From Rhizobiaceae bacterium (GTDB lineage Bacteria > Pseudomonadota > Alphaproteobacteria > Rhizobiales > Rhizobiaceae): 43,259 nucleotides of DNA. Location: assembly GCA_019635695.1 (NCBI GenBank), contig JAHBYZ010000024.1, forward strand, positions 1 through 43,259. Direction: 5' to 3'. Made by a program: the position numbers and the translations under genes. A model generated the notes under the pieces. It worked only from the letters and a program-made list of their open reading frames with translations. It did not search any database and was not told the origin of the DNA. Below, one piece after another: positions 17,113-25,152 of this stretch (position 1 is its first letter; every line of letters starts with the position of its first letter).

Positions 17113-18438
17113 ATGCGCAAGCTGGCCGCGAGGCTCCTCGAGAACGGCGACGCCCGGCGTTTCGGGCTCGGACTGGTGTGGTCTACCGTCGGTATGGCCG
17201 CGGTGCGGCTGACGCCGCTCGTCACCACGGTCATCATCTCGCACACGCTCGGCATCGAGAGCGTTGGACAGTTCGCGGTCATCTACGGGACGCTGATGTC
17301 CGCCGGCATGCTCGCGGCGACGGGCGTCTCGGTCATGGCGATGCGCAACATCGCCGCCGAGGCCGACCGCTCGCCAGACTTCGCCGGGCGCATCGCAGGG
17401 CTTGCGATAATGCTCGCCGTGGCCTGCGGCCTTCTGCTTACCATGCTGTTCTACACATTGGCGGAGCCGATCGCCGGCCAAGTCCTGGCGCATCCGGAGA
17501 TCGCGCCGTACCTGGCGCTCGTTGCGCCGATCATCACGTTGAATGCCACCAGCCAGGTGATGCAGTCGCTGCTCAACGGGCTCCAGCGCTTCGATCTGAC
17601 CGCCAGGCTCAACGTTGTCTACGGCATCGCCCTCATTCTCGGCGTGCCGGCAGGGCTGGTCTTCTACGGCCTCGAAGGCTGCTTCATCGCAATGGGGCTG
17701 GCGACGCTCTCGCTGTGCCTCGTCACACTGCCGGTGCTCCTGAAGGCACTGGCCCGCAAAGGCATCCAGCTGCAGTTCCGCGGCGCGCTGTCCGAGTGGC
17801 CGCTGATCACCCGCTACGCGATCCCCGCGCTGATCGCCAGCCTGGTTTTCGAGCCGGTGCAGTGGGTCTGCATCGCCATCATCGCCAACGCTCCGGGCGG
17901 ACTCATCGCCGTCGGCGTCTACTACATCGCCATGCAACTGGAGACGTTGCTGCTGTTCGTGCCGCAGATCGTCGCCAACGTGGCGATGCCGATGCTGTCC
18001 ACCGCTTTCGGGGCGCACGACAGGCGCCGGGTCACCAACACGCTGGCGATGAGCGTCGGCACGACCTCCCTGATCGCGATCGGCTTCGTCGGCTTCATGC
18101 TGCTGTTCGGCCCGTGGGTGCTGGTGATCTTTGACCTCGACCCGGCGCTGCACTGGCAGGTTTTCGCCTTCGCGGTAGCAAATGCGGCCGTTATGGCTTT
18201 CGCCGCGCCACTCGGCGTGGTGCCTTCCACGTCGGGCTATACGTGGAGCGGCCTTGCCATCACCTTCGGCTGGGCGACAACGTTCATCACCGGCGTGTGG
18301 CTGCTTTCCGGCAACGGCGCGGAAGGTGCTGTGACCGCACGGCTGATCGCGTGGTCGGCGCAGACGGCGGTGTACGTCGCCTTCACATTGTGGCTGCTCA
18401 AGAGGCAGGACGCCGCGGCCGCGCAACCGGCCGAATAG
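17113..18438 (+). CDS. Wzx-like polysaccharide flippase (MOP superfamily)
   Basis: A 441-residue integral membrane protein with about 12 predicted helices. The start FGLGLVWSTVGMAAVRLTPL and the region VGQFAVIYGTLMSAGMLAAT are typical of Wzx/RfbX-type flippases of the MOP superfamily, which move undecaprenyl-linked repeat units across the inner membrane. The ATG at 17113 has AAAGGAAG just upstream. The gene is divergent from the polymerase gene and ends 3 bases before the convergent glycosyltransferase gene. Having flippase and polymerase side by side supports a Wzx/Wzy-dependent route rather than an ABC-transporter or synthase route. Confidence 0.88.
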   Translation: MRKLAARLLENGDARRFGLGLVWSTVGMAAVRLTPLVTTVIISHTLGIESVGQFAVIYGTLMSAGMLAATGVSVMAMRNIAAEADRSPDFAGRIAGLAIMLAVACGLLLTMLFYTLAEPIAGQVLAHPEIAPYLALVAPIITLNATSQVMQSLLNGLQRFDLTARLNVVYGIALILGVPAGLVFYGLEGCFIAMGLATLSLCLVTLPVLLKALARKGIQLQFRGALSEWPLITRYAIPALIASLVFEPVQWVCIAIIANAPGGLIAVGVYYIAMQLETLLLFVPQIVANVAMPMLSTAFGAHDRRRVTNTLAMSVGTTSLIAIGFVGFMLLFGPWVLVIFDLDPALHWQVFAFAVANAAVMAFAAPLGVVPSTSGYTWSGLAITFGWATTFITGVWLLSGNGAEGAVTARLIAWSAQTAVYVAFTLWLLKRQDAAAAQPAE

Positions 18439-18441
18439 GCC

Positions 18442-19761
18442 CTATTCCGCGGGCTGGGACGCCGCCTCGATTGCGGACGTGGACTGCCGCTCGAGAACGC
18501 CTGCATAGAGCCGCTCGACACGATCGGCGAGGCGCGCATAGTCGCGATTGGCCTTGACCCAGGCGGGGCCCTTGGCGCCCATCTCCTCGGCCCATTCGCG
18601 GTCGGCGAGCAGTCTTGCGGCGGCTTCACCCATCGCCTCGCCGTTCATCGCGGCGATGAGCCCCGCGCCGCTGGAACCGACGACGTCGTTCTGGTCGTAG
18701 TGGACGCTGGCCACCACCGGCCGCCCCATCGCCAGATACTCGACCAGCTTGGTCGGAGAGGCGACTTCGTGCGCGCGCGTCATCTCCACCGGAGACAGGC
18801 AGACGTCGGCTGCCTTGACGTAGGACAGCAGTTCCTTCAGCGGCAGCATGCCGGTGGAGATGAAGGCGTCCTGCGGAATGCCGTGCCGCTCCAGTGTCTG
18901 CGGCAGCGCGTCCCGCTCATGTTCGGCCAGCGGACCGACGGCGACAAGAACAGCGTCGTGGCCGCGACGGCGAGCGGCGGCGAGAGCGCCAACCGCCGTG
19001 TCGAACAGGCGGCCGAAAAGCGACGAACAGACGTAGATGAGGACTGGCCTGCCGGCGATGCGCGGATCGCGCGACGCCTCGACGGCTTCGCGGTTGAACC
19101 GCTCCGTGCTGACGCCCATTTCCACGGGCGTCATCAAGTCGCGCGCCACGCCCTGTTCTTCCAGCCGCTCGCGCATGCGGCGTGACTGCACGACGACGTG
19201 GTCGGCGTAACCGAGGAACCGATAGAACACCAATTTGCCCAGCAGCGCGTGGGCAAAGTTTGCCGCGCGGCCCAGCAAACTGATCGGCACGTAGGGCCGG
19301 ACCGCCAATTCCCAGCGCATCTCCAGCACCGGGAAGCTCATCCAGTAGACGAAGGGCTTGCGGGCGATGCGCGCGGCAATGAGGAACGGGAGGCCCCAGT
19401 AGATGTAGTCGCGAACCTGCACCAGGTCGTATTCGCCGCGCGCGACCTTGCGCACGAGGCCCCAGCGCTGCGCACCGTTGGAGATGCGGTTGCGGATCTT
19501 GGCGAGGATGCCGCCCTTCTTGTGGGCCGGCAGGATGAACCTCTCGGCACCGCGGTCGTCGATTGCGGCAGGGCCAACGTCGACGCGGTGCAGGCTCCAG
19601 TCGATCGACAATCCGCGGTTCACCAGATGGCGCGAAAAAAGCTCGGTCAGGTCGACGCGATAGGCCGGATAGTCGTCCGGCGCGACGAACAGCATGCGAC
19701 GACCGGCAAGCGGCCCGCCACGGGCAGCGGCCACAGTTTGGTGCTCTTCCCGATGTTTCAT
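18442..19761 (-). CDS. GT4-like glycosyltransferase
   Basis: A 439-residue GT-B glycosyltransferase. The N-terminal domain begins RRMLFVAPDDYPAYRVDLTE; the bridging part contains DLVQVRDYIYWGLPFLIAAR and YADHVVVQSRRMRERLEEQG; the donor domain has PVLIYVCSSLFGRLFDTA and ASPTKLVEYLAMGRPVVAS, the usual nucleotide-sugar-binding block. The sugar is unknown. The start ATG (19761) overlaps the stop of the upstream GNAT gene as ATGA, so translation is probably coupled. A longer in-frame start at 19791 exists inside the GNAT gene and is less likely. The C-terminus ends near that of the convergent flippase gene. Confidence 0.9.
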   Translation of the reverse strand: MKHREEHQTVAAARGGPLAGRRMLFVAPDDYPAYRVDLTELFSRHLVNRGLSIDWSLHRVDVGPAAIDDRGAERFILPAHKKGGILAKIRNRISNGAQRWGLVRKVARGEYDLVQVRDYIYWGLPFLIAARIARKPFVYWMSFPVLEMRWELAVRPYVPISLLGRAANFAHALLGKLVFYRFLGYADHVVVQSRRMRERLEEQGVARDLMTPVEMGVSTERFNREAVEASRDPRIAGRPVLIYVCSSLFGRLFDTAVGALAAARRRGHDAVLVAVGPLAEHERDALPQTLERHGIPQDAFISTGMLPLKELLSYVKAADVCLSPVEMTRAHEVASPTKLVEYLAMGRPVVASVHYDQNDVVGSSGAGLIAAMNGEAMGEAAARLLADREWAEEMGAKGPAWVKANRDYARLADRVERLYAGVLERQSTSAIEAASQPAE

Positions 19762-20942
19762 GCTTCCGTCTCTTGTTCGCGGCGACGCCATGCCCGAACT
19801 AGCCCGCCGGCAAGGCGGTTCTCCCGCAGCGCCACGCGCAGACCGCTGCCCAGACGCATCGACGCCAGTGCGAGGTGCCCGGCCGGCGTGAAGGCCGCGA
19901 AATGGTCGTTCAAGGAAATGACGGTGTCGGCCCAGCTGTCCTTGTACCCCTCCTGGCCGATGCCGAAATCGTAGACGCTGCGCGCTGCGGCGGCGCCGGC
20001 TTCGATGTCGCGGTAGAGCAGCACCTGCCCCGGGCTGTGGGGCAGCGTTTCGTCACGAATATAGGTGAGGATCTGCAGCGCAACGCGGCCGCGGTGAAGC
20101 CCCGTGCCGATCACGGCGCGCATGTCGCCGGACAGCGAGAGGCGCTGCATCTCCAGCAGCGGCTCCGTCGAGCCCTGCGAGCGACGCAGAAGCTCCTGCA
20201 GGAAATCCATCACGCCGGGCTCGGCAAACGGATTCTGAAGCCCCTGCTCGGCAAGGCGCAGCGCCTTCTGTTCGGCAAAGAAGCCAAGTGCCGCAAAAGC
20301 TTCGTCGAGATCGGCGGCCGGTCCGCATTCGACCGGCCCCATCTCGCGCATGCGGCGTTCCTTCTGGTTGGCGCGCCGGCGCCGCGCACCTCCGCCGGTA
20401 CGGGCAAGCACTGCCTCCATGCCGCCTTCCAGCGAAACGGAATAGCCGGACATCTCCGATGGACGCGCCGGCAGGATGGCAAGCGGCTGGGCGACACCCG
20501 CCACCTGTGGCGGCACGCGGCGGAGCACCAGCGCGTCGGCGCCGAGTGCCGCACGCAGCCGACCGACCAGCGCGTCGCGCGGGAGGGCCTGCACGAAGGC
20601 GGCGCCCTCAAGGCTCCACAGGCCGAAATTGTAGCCAGAGTGGCCGGCCCCGAGAAACTCCGCCATGCTTACGGGACCGACGCGCCGTATGCCGAGGGGC
20701 AGCACGAAGGCCGGCCGCTCGTCGAGACGGCCCAGCAGGATCGCAGGCGCGACCGCATCTTCGCGGCCGGCCGTCTGCAACCAGGAGTCGATCCAATCGA
20801 AACGCTGGAACAGCGTTCCGGCACCGGTCATCTCCAGGTGCCGCCACTCGCGCTCGACCGGAACCGCGCGGTCGTGCCGCTCGATCACGAGCCGGCCTTC
20901 GACCACCAGACGTCCGTCATCACTCTTCGCCACAGCTGTCAT
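19758..20942 (-). CDS. FemAB/BioF2-type GNAT acyltransferase (second copy)
   Basis: A 394-residue protein of the same broad family as the product at 13578-14693 but clearly diverged. It shows EWRHLEMTGAGTLFQRFDWI near the start, a basic patch GGARRRRANQKERRMREMG, and the C-terminal GNAT part VLLYRDIEAGAAAARSVYDF then GIGQEGYKDSWAD, characteristic of the BioF2/CelD group. It probably acylates a sugar of the repeat unit; donor and position are unknown. The ATG at 20942 gives MTAVAKSDDG; the upstream frame stays open a few codons with alternative starts. It is coupled to the glycosyltransferase gene by an ATGA overlap and divergent from the second co-polymerase-like gene. Confidence 0.85.
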   Translation of the reverse strand: MTAVAKSDDGRLVVEGRLVIERHDRAVPVEREWRHLEMTGAGTLFQRFDWIDSWLQTAGREDAVAPAILLGRLDERPAFVLPLGIRRVGPVSMAEFLGAGHSGYNFGLWSLEGAAFVQALPRDALVGRLRAALGADALVLRRVPPQVAGVAQPLAILPARPSEMSGYSVSLEGGMEAVLARTGGGARRRRANQKERRMREMGPVECGPAADLDEAFAALGFFAEQKALRLAEQGLQNPFAEPGVMDFLQELLRRSQGSTEPLLEMQRLSLSGDMRAVIGTGLHRGRVALQILTYIRDETLPHSPGQVLLYRDIEAGAAAARSVYDFGIGQEGYKDSWADTVISLNDHFAAFTPAGHLALASMRLGSGLRVALRENRLAGGLVRAWRRREQETEA

Positions 20943-21062
20943 ACAGTCGCAGTTCCCGTCGAAGTTGCGCCAACCATGTAGCAACAGCCGTTAAGGAAGC
21001 GATCACGCCGAACCGAACAATTTTAGCGAATCCCGCTTTTGGTCGCCCGCGCGCAAGCGGCG

Positions 21063-21101
21063 TTAACCAATCGTTTGCCATGCCTGTTTAGCGTCGGTTA
21101 A
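21063..21101. promoter_or_regulatory. Two CtrA-like half-site pairs upstream of the second co-polymerase gene
   Basis: TTAA-N7-TTTG at 21063-21077 and TTTA-N7-TTAA(C) at 21087-21101 each differ from the TTAA-N7-TTAA CtrA box by one base, and they lie 40-80 bases upstream of the gene at 21143. A similar element precedes the first co-polymerase gene (8518-8532). The assignment is tentative. Confidence 0.3.
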
Positions 21102-21142
21102 CGGATCGGGCGCAGGGCGGCGCCCATGCAGGGCGTCGGAAC

Positions 21143-22951
21143 ATGAAGGCAGGCAAGCACACAGCCGGATCGACGGGCGCGCTGCTTTCGCTCGCCAACT
21201 GGACGAACGACAAGCAGGACGACGCGCCACACCAGGCGCCGCCCCAACCGGCCGACGCAACGGCGGCGCGGATCAGCCCGCTGCTTTCCGGCCTGGCAGG
21301 AACCCGTCAGGAAGAAGCAGGTTCGAAGCAGGCGCCGGTCGCCGGACCGACGCTGTTCGATCTGCTCAAGGCAAAGACGCCAAAGCCCACAGGACTTCGA
21401 CGCGAACCGGCGGCGACAATTGCACCTCAGGTCCGACAGCTCGCGCAGACGCCGACGATGGCGCAGCCGCGGCGAGCAACGAAAGCGGCGACGTTGCCTG
21501 CTCCATCCCGGGCGCGCTGGCTTGCGCTCCCCGCAGGCGCGCTCGCCGGAGCCGCAGCCAGCTACCTGCTTGCCGGCGCGCCGATCTACGACGCGCGCGC
21601 CGAAATGATCCTCAAGCCGGAAGTGGTGCGCGGCGCAACCGGCCTGCAACCCTCGGCGTCGGAGCGGCCGCAGGTGACGACGGCCGCAGTCGAGCACAGC
21701 ATGGCACGGCTCGGCAGCCCGGAAGTGCTCGAGGCGGTTGTGGACCGGCTGTCACTGACGGCGAACCCGGCTTTCGGCGCCGGCGACCGCGCGGCGGCGG
21801 TTGCCAGGCTGGCGGCCAGTCTGTCTGCCTCGCCCCAGAGCCTGACGGCCGGCTACGCTATCACCGCGCGGGCCGCCGACGCGGCACTTGCAGGAGACAT
21901 CGCCAACGCAGCCGCGGATTCGCTGGTCGAGACGCACGCACCGGAAGAAGCCGGACCGCCGCCGACACGCCTGGAGCTTGCGTTTCGCGCCATGCCTGGC
22001 GTTGCGGGACCGGAGCAGACGCCGCTCATTCCCGCAGGGCTCGGTGGACTGGCCGGTGCAGCGCTGGGCCTGGGACTGGCGATTGCGGCAGGGCGACGCC
22101 GCATGCAGGGCTCCGCGCCTGCATTGAGACCATCCGTCCCGCCACCTTCGCCGCCATCCCCCGCGCGCAGGCAGCCGGCGCCCGCGCCGACGCCGAGCCC
22201 GGTATTTGCGCAGGGGATCGTGCCGCGCCGCCCTGCGATGCCTCCCGCACCCAGCGGCCAGACCGTCGCGACCCAGCCGGCGGCGGTTCCACCCGCCATT
22301 GCCGAAAAGGCCGTGCAGGCGACACCGCTACCGCCACCTCGACCCAACCACGTGGCGGGACTGCGTCAGCGGCTTCGCCGCAACCCGGCCGCGAGCGCGC
22401 CTGCAGGAGGCCCTACACCCGGCGTCGGCGCCACGACGGGGACCGGAGCCGCCGCTCTCGCCTCGGCACCTGTTACGCCACCGTCACGTCCCGCACCGGA
22501 ACCCGCCATGTATCCCACGCACCCGCTTTCGCCACTTGCCTATCCGCCGCAGCAAATGCAGCCGCATGCCGGCTGGTGGCCGCAGCCCCCAGTCTTCGCA
22601 CCCGCCTATCCGCAGCAGATGCCTATCTCGGGATATCCGCAGCCAATGCCCTATTATCCGCCCGCGATGCCGCATTTCGCGGCGCCGGCGCCCTTTTTCC
22701 CCGCGCCGCAGCCGCAGGTGCAGCATTATCCGGTCGCCGTGCCGGTGCCCTATCCCGTGCCGGTGGCGATGGCTGCGCCCGGCCCGGTGATCCAGCACGA
22801 GGCGCCACGCCAGTCGCCAGCGGCACCAACGCCGGCGGCCGAGGCCAGCGACCACACCGCCGAGACGCTTTCGGCCATCGACGAGGTGCGGGCGCAGCTG
22901 CGCGCCTTCGCCGGCTCGCTCGACGCGCTCAGGGCCGCCCGCTCCGCCTGA
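21143..22951 (+). CDS. Co-polymerase-like membrane protein with proline-rich cytoplasmic tail
   Basis: A 602-residue protein of unusual build. Residues 1-125 are low-complexity and Pro/Ala-rich. TM1 is at about 126-145 ([20 protein letters not shown]). A short periplasmic Wzz-like segment ([15 protein letters not shown], then [21 protein letters not shown] and [19 protein letters not shown]) leads directly to TM2 at about 297-315, without the coiled coil of normal co-polymerases. The next 250 residues are extremely Pro-rich (repeats of PQPMPYYPP type), and the protein ends in a helix (about 568-600). It is probably an accessory to chain-length control or a scaffold for the synthesis machinery. 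The ATG at 21143 follows a GCGTCGGA element. Confidence 0.72.
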   Translation: MKAGKHTAGSTGALLSLANWTNDKQDDAPHQAPPQPADATAARISPLLSGLAGTRQEEAGSKQAPVAGPTLFDLLKAKTPKPTGLRREPAATIAPQVRQLAQTPTMAQPRRATKAATLPAPSRARWLALPAGALAGAAASYLLAGAPIYDARAEMILKPEVVRGATGLQPSASERPQVTTAAVEHSMARLGSPEVLEAVVDRLSLTANPAFGAGDRAAAVARLAASLSASPQSLTAGYAITARAADAALAGDIANAAADSLVETHAPEEAGPPPTRLELAFRAMPGVAGPEQTPLIPAGLGGLAGAALGLGLAIAAGRRRMQGSAPALRPSVPPPSPPSPARRQPAPAPTPSPVFAQGIVPRRPAMPPAPSGQTVATQPAAVPPAIAEKAVQATPLPPPRPNHVAGLRQRLRRNPAASAPAGGPTPGVGATTGTGAAALASAPVTPPSRPAPEPAMYPTHPLSPLAYPPQQMQPHAGWWPQPPVFAPAYPQQMPISGYPQPMPYYPPAMPHFAAPAPFFPAPQPQVQHYPVAVPVPYPVPVAMAAPGPVIQHEAPRQSPAAPTPAAEASDHTAETLSAIDEVRAQLRAFAGSLDALRAARSA

Positions 22952-23043
22952 CGGAAGCAAAAACGTCAGCCCGTGACGCCGTGGCACGATTGTCTCGCGC
23001 CGCAATCGGCAATATGGCCATGCTGTATACAGCGGAGGTCAAC

Positions 23044-23943
23044 ATGGCTGACATCATCGACGGCAAGGCGGTCGCGGCGGACGTGACGGCGAAGGTCAAG
23101 GACGCGACGGCGGCGCTGAAAGCAGAGACCGGCGTGACGCCGGGGCTGGCCGTGATCATCGTCGGCGAGGACCCGGCGAGCCAGGTCTATGTCGCCAGCA
23201 AGGGCCGCACCGCCAAGGAATGCGGCTTCCACTCCGTGCAGCACACGCTGAAGGCGGAAACGAGCCAGGCCGAGCTGCTGACGCTGATCGCGCAGCTCAA
23301 TGCGGACACGGCGATCCACGGCATCCTCGTGCAGCTGCCGCTGCCGAAGCACATCGACGAGGGCGCGGTGATCCAGGCGGTCGCAGCCGACAAGGACGTC
23401 GACGGCTTCCACTTCATCAATGTGGGCAAGCTCGGCACCGGCGAGACGGACACGGCTTTCGTGCCCTGCACGCCGTCGGGCTCGATGCTGTTGATCGAGC
23501 GGGTTCGCGGGCGCGACCTGTCGGGGTTGAACGCCGTGGTCATCGGCCGATCCAACATCGTCGGCAAGCCGATGGCCAATCTGCTGCTCGCCGCCAACGC
23601 GACCGTAACCATCGCCCATTCGCGCACGAAGGATTTGCCCGGTGTCGTGCGTGGCGCCGACATCGTCGTTGCTGCGGTCGGGCGTCCCGAAATGGTGAAG
23701 GGCGACTGGATCAAGCCGGGTGCGACCGTCATCGACGTCGGCATCAACCGGATTGCGGCGCCGGAGAAGGGCGAAGGCAAGACGCGCATCGTCGGCGATG
23801 TGGACTATGCGGCGGCTTCCAGGGTCGCCGGCGCGATCACGCCGGTGCCTGGCGGCGTCGGCCCGATGACCATCGCCATGCTGATGGCGGCCACGCTTGC
23901 ATCCGCCTATCGCTCGGCCGGACGTCAGGCGCCGCGTTTCTGA
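23044..23943 (+). CDS. folD: Bifunctional methylenetetrahydrofolate dehydrogenase/cyclohydrolase
   Basis: FolD interconverts 5,10-methylene-, 5,10-methenyl- and 10-formyl-tetrahydrofolate in the cytoplasm. The product is 299 residues, typical for the family. Conserved parts are [19 protein letters not shown] with catalytic Lys53, [28 protein letters not shown], the NADP segment [18 protein letters not shown], and [16 protein letters not shown] at the C-terminus. The ATG at 23044 has GGAGGT 5 bases upstream, which decides against the in-frame ATG about 30 bases earlier. It follows the exopolysaccharide locus but is probably transcribed separately; the AraC-type regulator gene follows by 37 bases. 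Confidence 0.97.
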   Translation: MADIIDGKAVAADVTAKVKDATAALKAETGVTPGLAVIIVGEDPASQVYVASKGRTAKECGFHSVQHTLKAETSQAELLTLIAQLNADTAIHGILVQLPLPKHIDEGAVIQAVAADKDVDGFHFINVGKLGTGETDTAFVPCTPSGSMLLIERVRGRDLSGLNAVVIGRSNIVGKPMANLLLAANATVTIAHSRTKDLPGVVRGADIVVAAVGRPEMVKGDWIKPGATVIDVGINRIAAPEKGEGKTRIVGDVDYAAASRVAGAITPVPGGVGPMTIAMLMAATLASAYRSAGRQAPRF

Positions 23944-23980
23944 TCCTTTCGGCGAGCGGGCGAACCCGCTAGAAGGCCCC

Positions 23981-24943
23981 ATGCCCGACATCGCCCCGCC
24001 CGGCCGGCATTTCGCCTTCCTGCTGGTCGAGAAATTCTCGATGTTCTCGCTGGCGGCGGCGATCGACACCGTGCGCTCGGCAAACCGCGCGCTGGGACGC
24101 GATCACTATTCGTGGACCACGGTCTCGGCGGATGGCGAGGCGGTGATCGCGTCCAACGGCCTGCCGATCAAGACGAGCTATGCGGCAGCGGACCTGCCCT
24201 CGGCGGACATCCTGTTCGTTTGCGTCGGGCTCACCACGGAATTCTCCGGCAAGTCCAAGGTGCTGGCGACGCTGCGCAGCTGGGGCCGGCGTGGCAACGC
24301 GCTCGGCGCGCTGTCGGTGGGGTCGCATGTGCTGGCCGAGGCGGGGCAGCTCGATGGGTACCGCTGCACCATCCATTGGGAGAATCGCGCCGGCTTCCAG
24401 GAGAGGTTCCCCGACATCGAGTGCACGGGTTCGGTCTACGAGATCGACCGCAAACGCTATACCTGCGCCGGCGGAACGACTTCTATCGACCTGATGCTGG
24501 AGATCGTGCGGCAGGATTTCGGCACCGGCATCGCCAACGAGGTGGCCAACCAGTTCCAGCACGAGCGGATACGCCAATCAGGGGACCGGCAGCGCGTCGG
24601 CCCCGAGCGCGACCTTGCAGGCAAGTCGGAAAAGCTGCGCAGAATCGTCGAACTGATGGCGGAGAAGCTGGACGAACCACTGTCGGCGGGCCAGATCGCC
24701 AGGGCAGCGGGACTTTCTGTGCGGCAGGTCGAGCGGCTCTTTTTGCGCCATCTCGGCGTGACGCCGGGACGCTATTACATGCGGCTTCGACTCGAGCGCG
24801 CGCGCGAGCTGCTGCGCCAGACCAACATGCCGATCCTCGACATAGCCATCGCCACCGGGTTTACCTCGCATTCCTATTTCGCGCAGAGCTACCGTCTGCT
24901 TTTCGGCCGGCCGCCGAGCGAGGAACGCAGGACGACTTACTGA
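23981..24943 (+). CDS. GlxA-type AraC-family transcriptional regulator
   Basis: A 320-residue regulator. The N-terminal DJ-1/PfpI (class I glutamine amidotransferase-like) domain (about 9-190) senses a ligand, and the C-terminal AraC HTH domain (about 220-315) binds DNA (LSAGQIARAAGLSVRQVERL; GFTSHSYFAQSYRLLFGRPP). The nucleophile-elbow position reads LGALSVGSHVLAEAG with Ser112 instead of Cys, so hydrolase activity is unlikely. Relatives include ArgR and GbdR/CdhR of Pseudomonas, which control arginine and choline/carnitine catabolism; the ligand here is not known. The ATG at 23981 has AGAAGG upstream. It is only loosely linked to folD. Confidence 0.9.
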   Translation: MPDIAPPGRHFAFLLVEKFSMFSLAAAIDTVRSANRALGRDHYSWTTVSADGEAVIASNGLPIKTSYAAADLPSADILFVCVGLTTEFSGKSKVLATLRSWGRRGNALGALSVGSHVLAEAGQLDGYRCTIHWENRAGFQERFPDIECTGSVYEIDRKRYTCAGGTTSIDLMLEIVRQDFGTGIANEVANQFQHERIRQSGDRQRVGPERDLAGKSEKLRRIVELMAEKLDEPLSAGQIARAAGLSVRQVERLFLRHLGVTPGRYYMRLRLERARELLRQTNMPILDIAIATGFTSHSYFAQSYRLLFGRPPSEERRTTY

Positions 24944-25152
24944 CCGAGCCAGGCTCGGCCGAGGAGTGGCTGCGCGGTCTCGCCTCGAATTCGACAGCTT
25001 TTCGGCCCTTGATCGCCGCAGGTGGCGACAGCCTGCGTTCTTGATGAGTTTTCGCGGTGGCGCTATCCAGAATGGCCGGCCGCCACAGGTTGCTCGGCCA
25101 TAGGATCGACGTTTCCGATGTTTGCCGACCCAAGAGGGGCCGTGGGCAGGGG

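Noticed and set aside
17062..18426. A 454-codon open frame antisense to the flippase
   Set aside because: It has the usual His/Arg/Asp-rich shadow composition; the opposite frame encodes a clear MOP-type flippase with a ribosome site.
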